From contig CAJPVJ010000721.1 of the NCBI GenBank assembly GCA_905397405.1, positions 1 to 21,082 on the forward strand: a stretch of DNA of 21,082 nucleotides, read 5' to 3'. Below the pieces are notes generated by a model that saw only the letters and a list, made by a program, of their open reading frames with translations, had not been told where the DNA came from and did no database searches. This DNA comes from Oppiella nova. Its lineage: Eukaryota > Arthropoda > Arachnida > Sarcoptiformes > Oppiidae. Below are positions 10,031 through 20,297 of this stretch, one piece after another. Made by a program: the position numbers and the translations under genes. Position 1 is the first letter of the stretch, and every line of letters starts with the position of its first letter.

Positions 10031-12280
10031 TTAGACAACAGGACAGTAGGAAAGACCGGAATGTTGTTGTGGTTTAAGTGGTGCTAAATTCCAATACCTG
10101 CACCGAAGGATTCTCGCACCCGCTTTGGGCTGTCGTTCCCGAGTGAATATGCCTTTCCTGTTACCGATTACACGACTGATCGCTGTGTTTAGAGATATTT
10201 GTGTCAATATTAATAACTCATATAAAAAGTGATTTAATAATACTTTGATCGGTCATGAAATCAGCGAAATTCCAGATGTGTTCGCCAACAAAGAATCCCT
10301 GAGCTATTAACGTGTCAAACGCTTTGTGGTAATCCATTAGAAACTCGGATTCATAGTCTTCCGAGAATACATATGCCGGGTCCTAATGGTAGACACAAAT
10401 AATTTGTATATTCTTAACGCAAATCATTTGGTAAATTTATAATTTATTAAGTATACCTGATGCAAACCGGCCAAAGTGTCGGCGCCGTACTCTGAGATCA
10501 TAATTGGCTTTTTGTGTGTATTATACCAATTGATAAAATTAGTGGTCAATTGTTTCTCAATTACTTCCAGATAACCAGTGTCTGAATACCAGCCGTAATA
10601 CCTGTTAATCATCAGTACGTCTAAAGATTGAGACATTTTATCATTGCTATAATCCTGATTAATGGCAGCAGTTATGGGACGGGTTTTGTCGAGACTTCTT
10701 GCGTGAGCCGACACTTTCTTGAAGTAGTCTTCCGCCTCTTTTTTGGCGGATTGCGGCTCATTAGCGATGGACCACATGACCACTGATGGCCTGTTTTTGT
10801 CTCTTTGAATCATTTCAGTGATTGTCACCAAATGTTGTTTCAATAGGGCGTCGTTAAAAGCGTTTAAACCAACGGCCGGACACTCATCGATGACGACAAT
10901 CCCCTCTTCGTCCGCCATATCCATCAGTTCCTCTGAATACGGGTAATGAGAGGTACGGAAAGAGTTGGCGCCAATCCATTTGATTAGATTGAAGTCCTTC
11001 GCTATTATCGGTAAATCCAATCCCTTTCCTCTAATCTATAATCAAATATCCTTTTAATTATCAAATAATTTATTAATCATAACATTCATACGTTCGCGTC
11101 TTCATGTTTGCCAAACCCTCTGAAGTAAAATGGTTTTCCGTTTATCAAAAACTCCTTTTCTGTTGCCTTAATAGTTCTGATCCCAACTTTTTGATAGTAA
11201 ATATCAGTTACTTTTCCACCATCTGTTAGAGACACTTTCAAAGTATATAAATATCCGGGATTGGGGTCCACGGTATAGGGCCACCAGAATGTAGCGTTTG
11301 GTATAGTAATTGTGCCTGTATACCCTGTTCCTGACGCCACTTTTGTGCCTTTTTTGTCAAAGACATCGACACTACACTCGGCTTTAGAGGTCTGTTCGCT
11401 ATGAAGGACTGAATATTCAATAACACCTGTTTTGGTGTCTTTAATATCTGTTGTGACTGTTATGTCGCTTATGTGGTCTATAGGTAAGGCATACAGAAAT
11501 ACATGTCTATGAATACCCGCATAATTATAGAAATCAAAATTGGTTTTTGTTTCATAAAACCCTTTCGGGAATAGTTTTGTGTCATTCTTATAGGTAACTG
11601 ATCCCTGAGGTATAGTAGTGGCCGATAGTATATTATTGATGGCCACTGTTATTAAGTTATTTTCTCCATATTTCAAGACTTTGGTCGCATATGTCTCGAA
11701 GGGTAAGTGTCCGCCCGTATGGTTCAACACATTCTCGCCATTCAAATAGACATTTGTCTGGTAGTGAGCGCTTCCGAAGCGAAGTGTCACTGATTTGTCT
11801 TTCCATTCCTGGGGTACGAAGAATGACAGGTCATACCACACCCAACCCGCGTAGTCTCGGATGAATCGACTCTGTGTTATGTCGTTAAAACTTGACGGCA
11901 CCGGCATTGGGATCACATCTCCTGTCTTGTAATTTATGAATAATACAAATATTCCATTAAATAAAAGTTTATTGTATTTAACATATTAGTAGTATTAAAA
12001 CTTCTACTCATGTTATTAAACAGTAGTATTTTTGAATACTAAATTACAATGAAATACAAGTGAATATAATTGCATGTCTTACCAGTATTAATGGCTTTGT
12101 GTACCACTTCTGAGTGAACCCAACATTTTGGTCGTCGTCTACCGAAATGACCCGAAAGTTCCAAAATCCGTCCAAAATCTTCACTTCTCTGGTCTCAGAC
12201 TCGCGAGGATATGGCCGTAAGTTGTCGGCCAATGCAGTGACGGCCAGAGTTGCCAACAAAACTAACTTTAGATAATTCAT
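10031..12280 (-). CDS. Beta-glucuronidase (GH2), tandem copy GUS-1, complete
   Basis: Five exons (12280-12083, 11925-11092, 11035-10457, 10382-10244, 10182-10031) give 633 aa; human GUSB has 651. It hydrolyses terminal beta-D-glucuronic acid, retaining configuration, in lysosome or gut lumen. A signal peptide (MNYLKLVLLATLAVTALA) precedes LRPYPRESETR. Then come the GH2 sugar-binding domain (PMPVPSSFND, GWVWYD, NHTGGHLPFE), the immunoglobulin-like domain and the TIM barrel. The acid/base glutamate is about E437 (MWSIANEP) and the nucleophile about E526 (ISEYGADT), matching human E451 and E540. GNRKGIF carries the N-x-K motif (about N591, K593) that binds the substrate carboxylate. NHT is an N-glycosylation sequon. 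The start was chosen because the ATG at 12280 begins the hydrophobic leader; an ATG 15 codons upstream would add a polar extension. TATAAATA lies 54 bp upstream. It is the last copy in the array and looks functional. Confidence 0.93.
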
Positions 12281-12333
12281 AGTTTTGTGAAATTTAGTAA
12301 TAATATTATGATAACATTTCTCCACTTTTAGAC

Positions 12334-12341
12334 TATTTATA
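12334..12341 (-). promoter_or_regulatory. TATA box of GUS-1
   Basis: TATAAATA on the minus strand, 54 bp before the GUS-1 start codon, matches the core-promoter consensus. With the usual spacing of about 30 bp, transcription would begin about 25 bp before the ATG. Confidence 0.5.
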
Positions 12342-13305
12342 ATAAAATTAAAAGTTATCTCTTATACTTTTATCAATTGTAAGCATTTAACGCAAATTGT
12401 GTAAATATATTGATAGCGATTTGAAATAGAAAACCAATATTATTGGTTTACTTCATTTTAAATCACAACCTATTAATAATGAACTTTAAATTCAAATTAA
12501 TTATTTGCTATTATGATATTTTTATGCCATTACCCTTATTTACTTTACCTACAGGTGCCTAAATTAATTATTTTATAAAAATTTTATTTATAATCCTAGA
12601 ACTTATGTAATAATAATGTAAATGTAATCAATCTTTGCCCCCATATCTATATCTATAGAAAGTGTTTTTAATTAATTATTCTCTAAATCCGCTTTGATTT
12701 GGGATTTATTGTTGTTAAGCATAATATTCCTGCATATCATATAAATATTATTTATACTGTACGTATACAGTAGTATAGTACCGTATATTATAACGTATTA
12801 CCGATATCTTATATAATGTACTTTAAGTTTACTCTCAACTCAAGGAAAAGTATAACTGTATTTAATTTCTTAAGACTATAGTTGGATATAATTTGAGAAC
12901 ATTTATGACATGTTAACTCATTATGAATGCGATAACAGTGCAACAAATATTTAAAATATCACAATTTGATTTAAAAATAAAAACTTATTATTATTCCACT
13001 TGAGATGAATGATAAGCTTAACTAAATTATACTGTGTTACATTAAAAATAATTTATTATGCATTTTAACACTTTATTCTGCACTTTGATAGAGAATTATA
13101 TATTGTACACAGAAATAAGAAATTCAATTTACGGTATATGTATTTTTTGCCTAATAAGTTATCATTATTCTGTATTTAGAGCATTGAAATAAATATTCAT
13201 TGATTTAATAAATCATATTTAATTCATTTAATCAAGTCAATTGAATTGATTTATAATAAATTTGAAAATAAACAGGAATATAGTAGAAATATATGAATTA
13301 ATAGT
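12342..13305. other. AT-rich spacer between GUS-2 and GUS-1
   Basis: Nearly 1 kb of AT-rich DNA with no coding frame and no clear repeat. It carries the upstream region of GUS-1 and the 3' end of GUS-2. No gene remnant is visible. Confidence 0.45.
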
Positions 13306-15614
13306 CTATAGACAATAGGAGAAGCCCTGATCCTCTTGAACTTTAAGAGGAGCCAATTTCCAATACCTGCAGCGCATTACTCGGGCCGCGGCTTTGGGTT
13401 GACGCTCGCGACTGAATATGCCTTTCCGGTTACCAATCAACCGACTCGTACCTGATATAAGAGTTTTGTTTTCAATAAAAATCACAAAAAAATAGTAATT
13501 ATTAAATGACTGACTCTCTCCTGTCATAAAATCTGCGAAATTCCAGATGAGTTCGCCCACAAAGAAGCCTTTGGCTCGCAATTCATCGAAAGCTTTGAAA
13601 AACTCCTTAAACAGCTCCGACTGATAGTCTTCAGACCAGACAAATGGCGGATCCTTTTTGGTAAAAATCATGTAACATATGTTATAAAATATTTTTGCAG
13701 ATAATTATGTCATACCATGTGAAGACCGGCCACAGTGTCGGCGCCGTACTCTGAGATCATGATTGGCTTCTTGTGTGTGTCGAACCAATTGGAGAAATCG
13801 CTGACTAAGTTCTTCTCAATATTTGCTGATAATTATGTCATACCATGTGAAGACCGGCCACAGTGTCGGCGCCGTACTCTGAGATCATGATTGGCTTCTT
13901 GTGTGTGTCGAACCAATTGGAGAAATCGCTGACTAAGTTCTTCTCAATTGACTGCACGTATCCCGTGTCCTGATACCAGCCCCAGTACCTGTTGATCATC
14001 AATACGTCTATAACCAGAGCCATGTTATCAACTTTGTAGTCCTTATTACAGGCGCCCGTTATTGGGCGCGAGTCTAAACTCTTGGTGTGATCAGCGATTT
14101 GTTTAAAATAATTTTTAGCTTCTGGTCTTTCGGACCCTGGTTCATTGGCAATGGACCACATAACCACCGATGGCCTGTTTTTGTCCCTTTGGATCATTTC
14201 AGTGATCGTTTGTTTGTGTTGTTTAAGCAAAGGGTCGTTTGCTTTCGGATCCTTTGATTCATTTTTGAACGCAAGACCCACAGCCGGACACTCATCGATG
14301 ACGACAATCCCCTCTTCATCTGCCATATCCATCAGTTCCTCTGAATACGGGTAATGAGAGGTACGGAAAGAGTTGGCGCCAATCCATTTGATTAGATTGA
14401 AGTCCTTCGCCATAATCGGTAAATCCAAACCCTTTCCTCTAATCTATAGTAAACTAAATTTTTAATAATTTATTCATTTAAATATCAATTCTTACGTTAG
14501 AGTCTTCATGTTTGCCAAATCCCGTGAAATAAAACGGTTTTCCGTTTATTAAGAACTCTTTTTCAGTCGCCTTAACAGTCCTGATCCCAACTTTTTGATA
14601 GTAAATATCAGTTGTCTTTTCACTCTCTGTTAGAGACACTTTCAAAGTGTATTGATATCCAGGATCTTTATCAACAGTATAGGGCCACCAGAGTATAGCG
14701 TTTGGTATAGATATTGATCCCGTAAGCCCTTTAGTACCTGATGAGACTACTTTGCCAGTCTTGTCCAACACATCGACAACACACTCAGCTTTGGAGGTCT
14801 GATCGCTATGAGTGACTGAATAGTTAATAATTCCTGTTTTGTCTTTAATATCAGTAGTGATTGTTATGTCGTTTATATGATCCTTAGGTAAGGCATAGAG
14901 TGAGACATGTCTGTGAATACCCGCATAATTGAAAAAATCAAAGTTAGTTTTTGTCTCATAAAATCCTTTGGGGTATTTAGTTTCATCGGTCTTATAGTTG
15001 ACACCTCCCTGTGGGATAGTAGTTGTGGACAGTATATTATTGATGGCCACGGTGATTATATTGTTTTCTCCATATTTAAGATTTTGTGTGACATATGCTT
15101 GGAAGGGTACGTGTCCGCCCGTATGGTTCAACACATTCTCGCCATTCAAGTAGACAACAGTCTCGTAGTGAGCGCTTCCGAAGTGAAGAGTAACTGATTT
15201 ACTCTTCCAGATGTTGGGCACGAAGAAAGTCCTGTCATACCAGACCCAACCCGCGTAGTCTCGGATGAACCGATTTTGTGTGATATCGTTATAACTGGAG
15301 GGCACCGGCATTGACATCACTTCCCCAGACTTTACATTTAATATATCATTTAAAACCATATTTTATTATAATTGATATTAAATCAAAAAATTTAATTTTA
15401 GTAAATATCAAACCTCTTGTAATGGTTTTGTGTACCATTTCTCAGTGAACCCTATATTCTGATCCTTTTCTAAGGGAATGACCCGAAAGTTCCAAAAGCC
15501 GTCCAAAAGTCTCAAATCTCTGGTCTCGGATTCTCGCGGATAAAGTGCTGTACTTTCACTCAATAAACTTGTAGTGAAAGTTAACAATAAAACAAATTTC
15601 AAAGACGACGACAT
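13306..15614 (-). CDS. Beta-glucuronidase (GH2), tandem copy GUS-2, complete
   Basis: Five exons (15614-15414, 15329-14496, 14443-13844, 13653-13515, 13451-13306) give 639 aa with introns at the same positions as GUS-1. The leader MSSSLKFVLLLTFTTSLLSE is followed by LYPRESETR. The acid/base glutamate is about E446 (MWSIANEP) and the nucleophile about E534 (ISEYGADT); GNRKGIFSRERQP keeps the N-x-K motif. A loop after DECPAVGLA is seven residues longer than in GUS-1, and the C-terminus is shorter (GFSYCL, without the PVV tail). A 128-bp-offset tandem duplication repeats the end of exon 3 with its donor inside the following intron. Only the upstream donor (13843) leads to a full-length product, because reading across the second gives Val-stop. 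The last intron (13514-13452, 63 bp) has no in-frame stop. The start is the ATG of the leader, as no in-frame ATG precedes it. Confidence 0.9.
13700..13948. repeat. Tandem duplication, offset 128 bp, across the exon 3 donor of GUS-2
   Basis: Bases 13700-13820 recur exactly at 13828-13948 (121 bp identical, spacing 128). The unit covers the last 35 or so codons of exon 3, including the nucleophile motif SEYGADT, plus the donor and some intron. Just outside the identical block, AATATTTTTGCAG and AATATTTGCTG are still similar, so the original unit was slightly longer and its edge has diverged. Confidence 0.95.
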
Positions 15615-16112
15615 TTTGTCATCTAATGAATCGCTTTTCAATTTAATGACTCTACTTATAATATAAAAGTAATCAATTCATTGGTTTAATACAATTGACA
15701 TAAATATATAATCAACTGAGTATTAAATACTTTAATTGATAATAAAAATCAATAATCCTGTTAAAAAGGTTTCAATGAAGTATATTAGATTATGCTTTAT
15801 AAGTACCTTAGTTCCAAAATATTTAATCATTTTGTAAGGTACATTATGAACAACATTTCAAACACTCTTATAAGTTAATTATCAGATTATGTAACAATTA
15901 AGACTCTATAAATATAAAATTAACTAAAATTTATCAATGTACTTAATAATATGTGACCTAATGGTAAATTTTATCCCACATCACTTTATTTCACTTAGCA
16001 AATCACTTTATTTTGTTTAATCTTGTTATTAATTAAGAAAATTTAGGTTTTTAAAATACAGTAGTAAAAAGAGTATACTATAGGAAATTGTACATTCAAT
16101 TCATTAAATATG
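15615..16112. other. AT-rich spacer upstream of GUS-2
   Basis: This is non-coding. It contains the 16-mer CCAAAATATTTAATCA at 15814-15829, which also occurs upstream of GUS-3 at 20023-20038. An 8-bp inverted repeat (GTACCTTA ... TAAGGTAC) surrounds the first copy. They may be promoter remnants shared by duplication. Nothing else is seen. Confidence 0.35.
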
Positions 16113-17047
16113 TTATTTTTTGGATTCACTTAGAGACCGGACCAAAATGTTAACAAATTGTTTGGGTTTAGAGGGGGACAGGACGTGTCGAAAGTTTTTA
16201 TAGAAATCAAACTTTGCTTTTGGAAACCACTCTTTGAGTTGACTGTACATATTGGCTGTAATTGATCCATACTTTCCACTAACAATCAATACATCTCCTG
16301 AATATTGTTTGTCATAATTAGGAGACCTGTCGATACCTTTAGTGAGCACTTGTCGGATGACCGGCAAATTGAACCTCCATTTCACAAATCCTTTGTCGTC
16401 TATCTTGAGATTCAGTAAAACAAACTGCAAAAGAGTTTTGTCGCGAAAGTAAGGATTCAATTGTTGTTTCACAATAAGCCGAGCGAACGGTAGGCTAATG
16501 TCTTGAGGAAGGGATGAGACCGTGAACTCCATGTGATCCATAAGATTGAAGCCAAATATCGGTAGATCGACAGGCATTACATCAAAGGCTACCACTTTGT
16601 CGACCTTATCCTCAAATAGTAGACTCGCGCGAAGCATAGCTAGACTACCGACGCCATGACCCACGAGAACCGCTTTATTCAGTTTGAACTCATCCATGAA
16701 GTCCTTCACATCTTTGGCCATAAAATTGAGATCCGAGTGCCCGGCGTCTGAGTGGACGCTCTCGCCGTGATTTCTCATATCCAACAGTATCTGTCAGGCA
16801 GGGCAGAAATCCCGGTTGACAAACTGCTGTAAGACTATGTACAGAAATGAGCACTTATTCAACACCATTTATTACTAGCCTGAGAGAAGCCTACCAAACA
16901 CTATTAACCCAAGGAGTGAGTAGAAGGCCAGTGATGTCCTATCGCTTAGTTTCAAACTATTGCCCGATTCAGACGTGTTTTGGTTTCTTTTGCCCCAAAA
17001 CCGGAAGTATCGGCGAATGTGTTGTGATAAATAATGAGAGGATAAAA
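16113..17047 (-). CDS. ABHD11-like alpha/beta hydrolase, probable pseudoenzyme, 5' end unresolved
   Basis: Two exons are visible: 17047-16958 (FYPLIIYHNTFADTSGFGAK..., 30 codons) and 16790-16113 (ILLDMRNHGES to the stop). They are joined in phase 0 by a 167-bp intron with a GTTTGA donor, a donor type also used by GUS-2 and GUS-3. The layout follows ABHD11: an HG-loop strand, (V/L)DMRNHGES, the nucleophile elbow, the cap and a late His (FRHVLSP). ABHD11 proteins are mitochondrial serine hydrolases. Here the elbow GHSMG reads GHGVG, so the nucleophile Ser is Gly, and the oxyanion HG reads HN. Both losses argue against hydrolysis, while about 256 codons remain open. A first exon with an ATG was not found between 17048 and GUS-3, so the gene is either 5'-incomplete or has a short unrecognised first exon. 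It lies between GUS-3 and GUS-2 on the same strand. It could be a decaying gene rather than a working pseudoenzyme. Confidence 0.7.
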
Positions 17048-17350
17048 CTAGTGTAGACGTCTAAACAGCCATTTGAGATTTGTAAAACCCAAATCAGACT
17101 AGAGTTCTTAAGTTACTTTTGGTTTTAATGAAAAAATAAAGTAAACTTAAGGTTTTAAAGTTTAAGAATTCAAGAATTCATTGCACGCTCTCGTAATGCA
17201 TTCATATTGTTATAATAGATCGCGAAATATTTCACATAAAAATTATAATTATGATCAAATAAATCATTAGGATGCCGATTAGTTTATTAACGTTATATCA
17301 ATCAATTTTAATATTACATTTTAATACAATAAAACAAAATGCAGAACATA

Positions 17351-19733
17351 TTAGACAACAGGACAGTAGGAAAGGCCTTCATGTTGTTGTGACTTAAGTG
17401 GAGCCAAATTCCAGTAACGACACCGAAGGAGACGGGCAGCGGCTTTGGGCTGTCTTTCCCGAGTGAATATACCCTTCCGGTTGCCAATGATTCTATCGGT
17501 ACCACCATCTGAAGTTTGGGTCGGAGGGTTTGGTTGATGACCTATAAACCAATTTATAAAATTAGTACTAATTTATAACATGGAAAATGTTTTCAAACTC
17601 TGTCCGGTCATGAAGTCAGCGAAATTCCAGACCAGTTCCCCGACAAAGAAGCCCTCTTTTCTGAGTCCATCAAACGCTTTGTGATAATTCATTAAAAACT
17701 CGGATTCATAGTCTTCGGAGAATACATATGAAGGTTCCTAAGGGTGTAGTTTAGGTTAGTATCTAATTGTGAGAATTGGTTATTTATTAGGCATACCATA
17801 TGTATACCGGCTAAAGTGTCGGCGCCGTACTCTGAGATCATAATTGGCTTTTTGTGTTGATTATACCAATTATTAAAATCAGTGGTCACTTGCTTTTCAA
17901 TGACTTGCGGATAACCGCAATCTGAATACCAGCCGTAATACCTGTTAATCATAATCACATCTAATGTAGGTGCTAGATTGTCGGTTTTATAGTTGGCATC
18001 AGTAGCAGCGGTTATGGGACGGGTTTTGTCAAGACTTCTTGTGTGAGCCGACACTTTCTGGAAATAGTCTTTTGCTGCGGGTTTATCTGAACTTGGTTCA
18101 TTAGCAATGGACCACATGACCACTGATGGCCTGTTTTACTGTTTTTGTCCCTTTGAATCATTTCAGTGATTGTCACCAAATGTTGTTTCAGTAGGACGTC
18201 ATCAAAAGAAGCCAACTCTACAGCCGGACACTCATCGATGACGACAATCCCCTCTTCGTCCGCCATATCCATCAGTTCCTCTGAATACGGGTAATGAGAG
18301 GTACGGAAAGAGTTGGCGCCAATCCATTTGATTAGATTGAAGTCCTTCGCCATCATTGCTAAATCCAATCCCTTTCCTCTTATCTAGAGTTTAATTAAAT
18401 TATATTTAAAACTAATAATTAATTATTAACAAATTTAAAGTTTATTCATACATTTTCGTCTTCATGTTTGCCAAATCCCGTGAAATAAAATGATTTCCCG
18501 TTTATTAAGAACTCTTTTTCGGTCGCCTTAACAGTTCTGATCCCAACTTTTTGATAGTAAACATCAGTTGTTTTTCCGCTCTCTGTTAGAGACACTTTCA
18601 AAGTGTATTGATATCCAGGATTGGGATCAACAGTATAGGGCCACCAGAATATAGCATTTTCTATAGTAATTGATCCTGAATACCCTTTACCTGATGAAAC
18701 AACTTTCCCATTTTTATCCAACACATCGACAACACACTCAGCTTTGGAGGTCTGATCGCTATGAGTGACTGAATAGTTAATAATTCCTGTTTTGGTGTCT
18801 TTGATATCAGTGGTAACTGTTATATCGTTTATGTGGTCCTTAGGTAAGGCATAAAGGGTGACATGTCTGTGAATTCCCGCATAATTGAAAAAATCGAAAT
18901 TTGTTTTTGTTATATAAAATCCTTTGGGATATAATCCTTTCGTATCATTCTTATAGGCCACCAGACCCTGGGGTATAGTCTCCTGAGTTAAGACATTACT
19001 CAGAGCCACAGTTATTCTATTGCTTTCCCCATAGTTAAGGCCATTCGTCACATACTCTTCAAAGGGTAAGTATCATTCTTATAGGCCACCAGACCCTGGG
19101 GTATAGTCTCCTGAGTTAAGACATTACTCAGAGCCACAGTTATTCTATTGCTTTCCCCATAGTTAAGGCCATCCGTCACATATGCTTCAAAGGGTAAGTG
19201 TCCGCCCGTATGGTTCATCACATTCTTTCCGTTTACGTATACAATGGTCTCATAGTTAGCGCCCCCGAAGTTAAGGACAACTGAACTGTCTTTCCATTCT
19301 TGAGGCACGAAGAATGACGAGTCATACCAAACCCATCCCGCGTAGTCTCGTAAGTATCTGCTCTGAGTTATGTCGTTATAACTCGACGGCACCGGCATTG
19401 GGATCACATCTCCTGTCTTATAAATTCATATTAAGTTATATGATTATTATAAATAAATATAAATAATAATACAGTATCATTATAGATATTAATACTGTAA
19501 ATATGAATTCTGTAAAAAGTGAATGTATTTGCATGTCTTACCAGTGGTTTTGTATACCACTTGTCAGTGAAGCCAACATTTTGGTCCTCGTCTACAGTAA
19601 TGACCCGAAAGTTCCAAAAGCCGTCCAATAGTTTCAAATCTCTGGTCTCAGACTCTCGTGGATATAATGCTGTACTCACACTCCATAGACTTATAATGAA
19701 AAATAATAATGATATTGCTTTCAAAGCAAACAT
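17351..19733 (-). pseudogene. Beta-glucuronidase (GH2), tandem copy GUS-3, disrupted
   Basis: The exon plan equals GUS-1: 19733-19542, 19416-18452, 18383-17797, 17737-17599, 17541-17351. The leader is MFALKAISLLFFIISLWSVS. Both catalytic motifs (MWSIANEP, ISEYGADT) and GNRKGIF are present. Two changes break the frame. A 128-bp tandem duplication in exon 2 (18942-19197; 128 is not a multiple of three) and an 8-bp insertion near 18135 (CTGTTTTA before CTGTTTTT) that turns RDKNRPSVVMWS out of frame. Without them the length would be about 645 aa, and no other stop is evident, so inactivation is recent or the breaks are assembly errors. Exon 5 begins 33 bp earlier than a second in-frame acceptor and adds [11 protein letters not shown], a feature shared with GUS-4 but not GUS-1 or GUS-2. 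The tail ends YCPVV as in GUS-1. Confidence 0.85.
18942..19197. repeat. 128-bp tandem duplication in exon 2 of GUS-3
   Basis: Bases 18942-19069 and 19070-19197 are direct tandem copies, 125 of 128 identical. The three differences cluster near the right end (ATTCGTC versus ATCCGTC, and CATACTCTT versus CATATGCTT). The unit encodes part of the GH2 sugar-binding domain (VALSNVLTQETIPQGLVAYKN), so those residues appear twice, in two different frames. Confidence 0.97.
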
Positions 19734-20297
19734 TTTTGTCTCTTATTAATTAGTAATATTCACTATTAATATTTATTAAAAACCTATCCTTTAATTATCA
19801 AATGAAACACTTTAACAAAATACTTAAGAATTTTATATAAAATTTTTATAGGTACATAATTGACATTATTTTATAATCAATTATATTATATCACAAGTAC
19901 AGTATTATATGTAATAAGATATGGCTTAAAGGTTTTATTCGCAATCAAATCATTTATTCTGAGCAATTGATAGACTTAAGTGTCATATCCCTATAATTGG
20001 AGCAAGTATATCTATATCCATACCAAAATATTTAATCAAATGTACTCAGATATTTGTGATCCAACTATCAAAACATTATTAAGTGTAGTCTATTTGCATT
20101 TAAACTTATAATATATTAATATTTTTTAAGAACATTTATAGCATATAAACACTTTAGAAATTGTGATTATATAATATTTAATTTTAATATCGCAGATAGT
20201 TTTAAAAATAAATTATTGCTTTTCCAATTCAAATAAATGATCAAATTAATTGTTCAAATTAACTAATCAAATTGATACAATATTATATTTTTAAATA
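19734..20297. other. AT-rich spacer between GUS-4 and GUS-3
   Basis: This is non-coding AT-rich DNA carrying the GUS-3 upstream region. It includes the 16-mer CCAAAATATTTAATCA at 20023-20038 that also lies upstream of GUS-2. No gene remnant is seen. Confidence 0.4.

Noticed and set aside
16847-17056. Plus-strand 69-codon open frame
   Set aside because: It overlaps, antisense, an exon of the ABHD11-like gene that aligns with the family; there is no independent support.
17314-17508. Separate small minus-strand protein starting [11 protein letters not shown]
   Set aside because: It is a different frame over GUS-3 exon 5; the exon is explained by the GNRKGIF frame.
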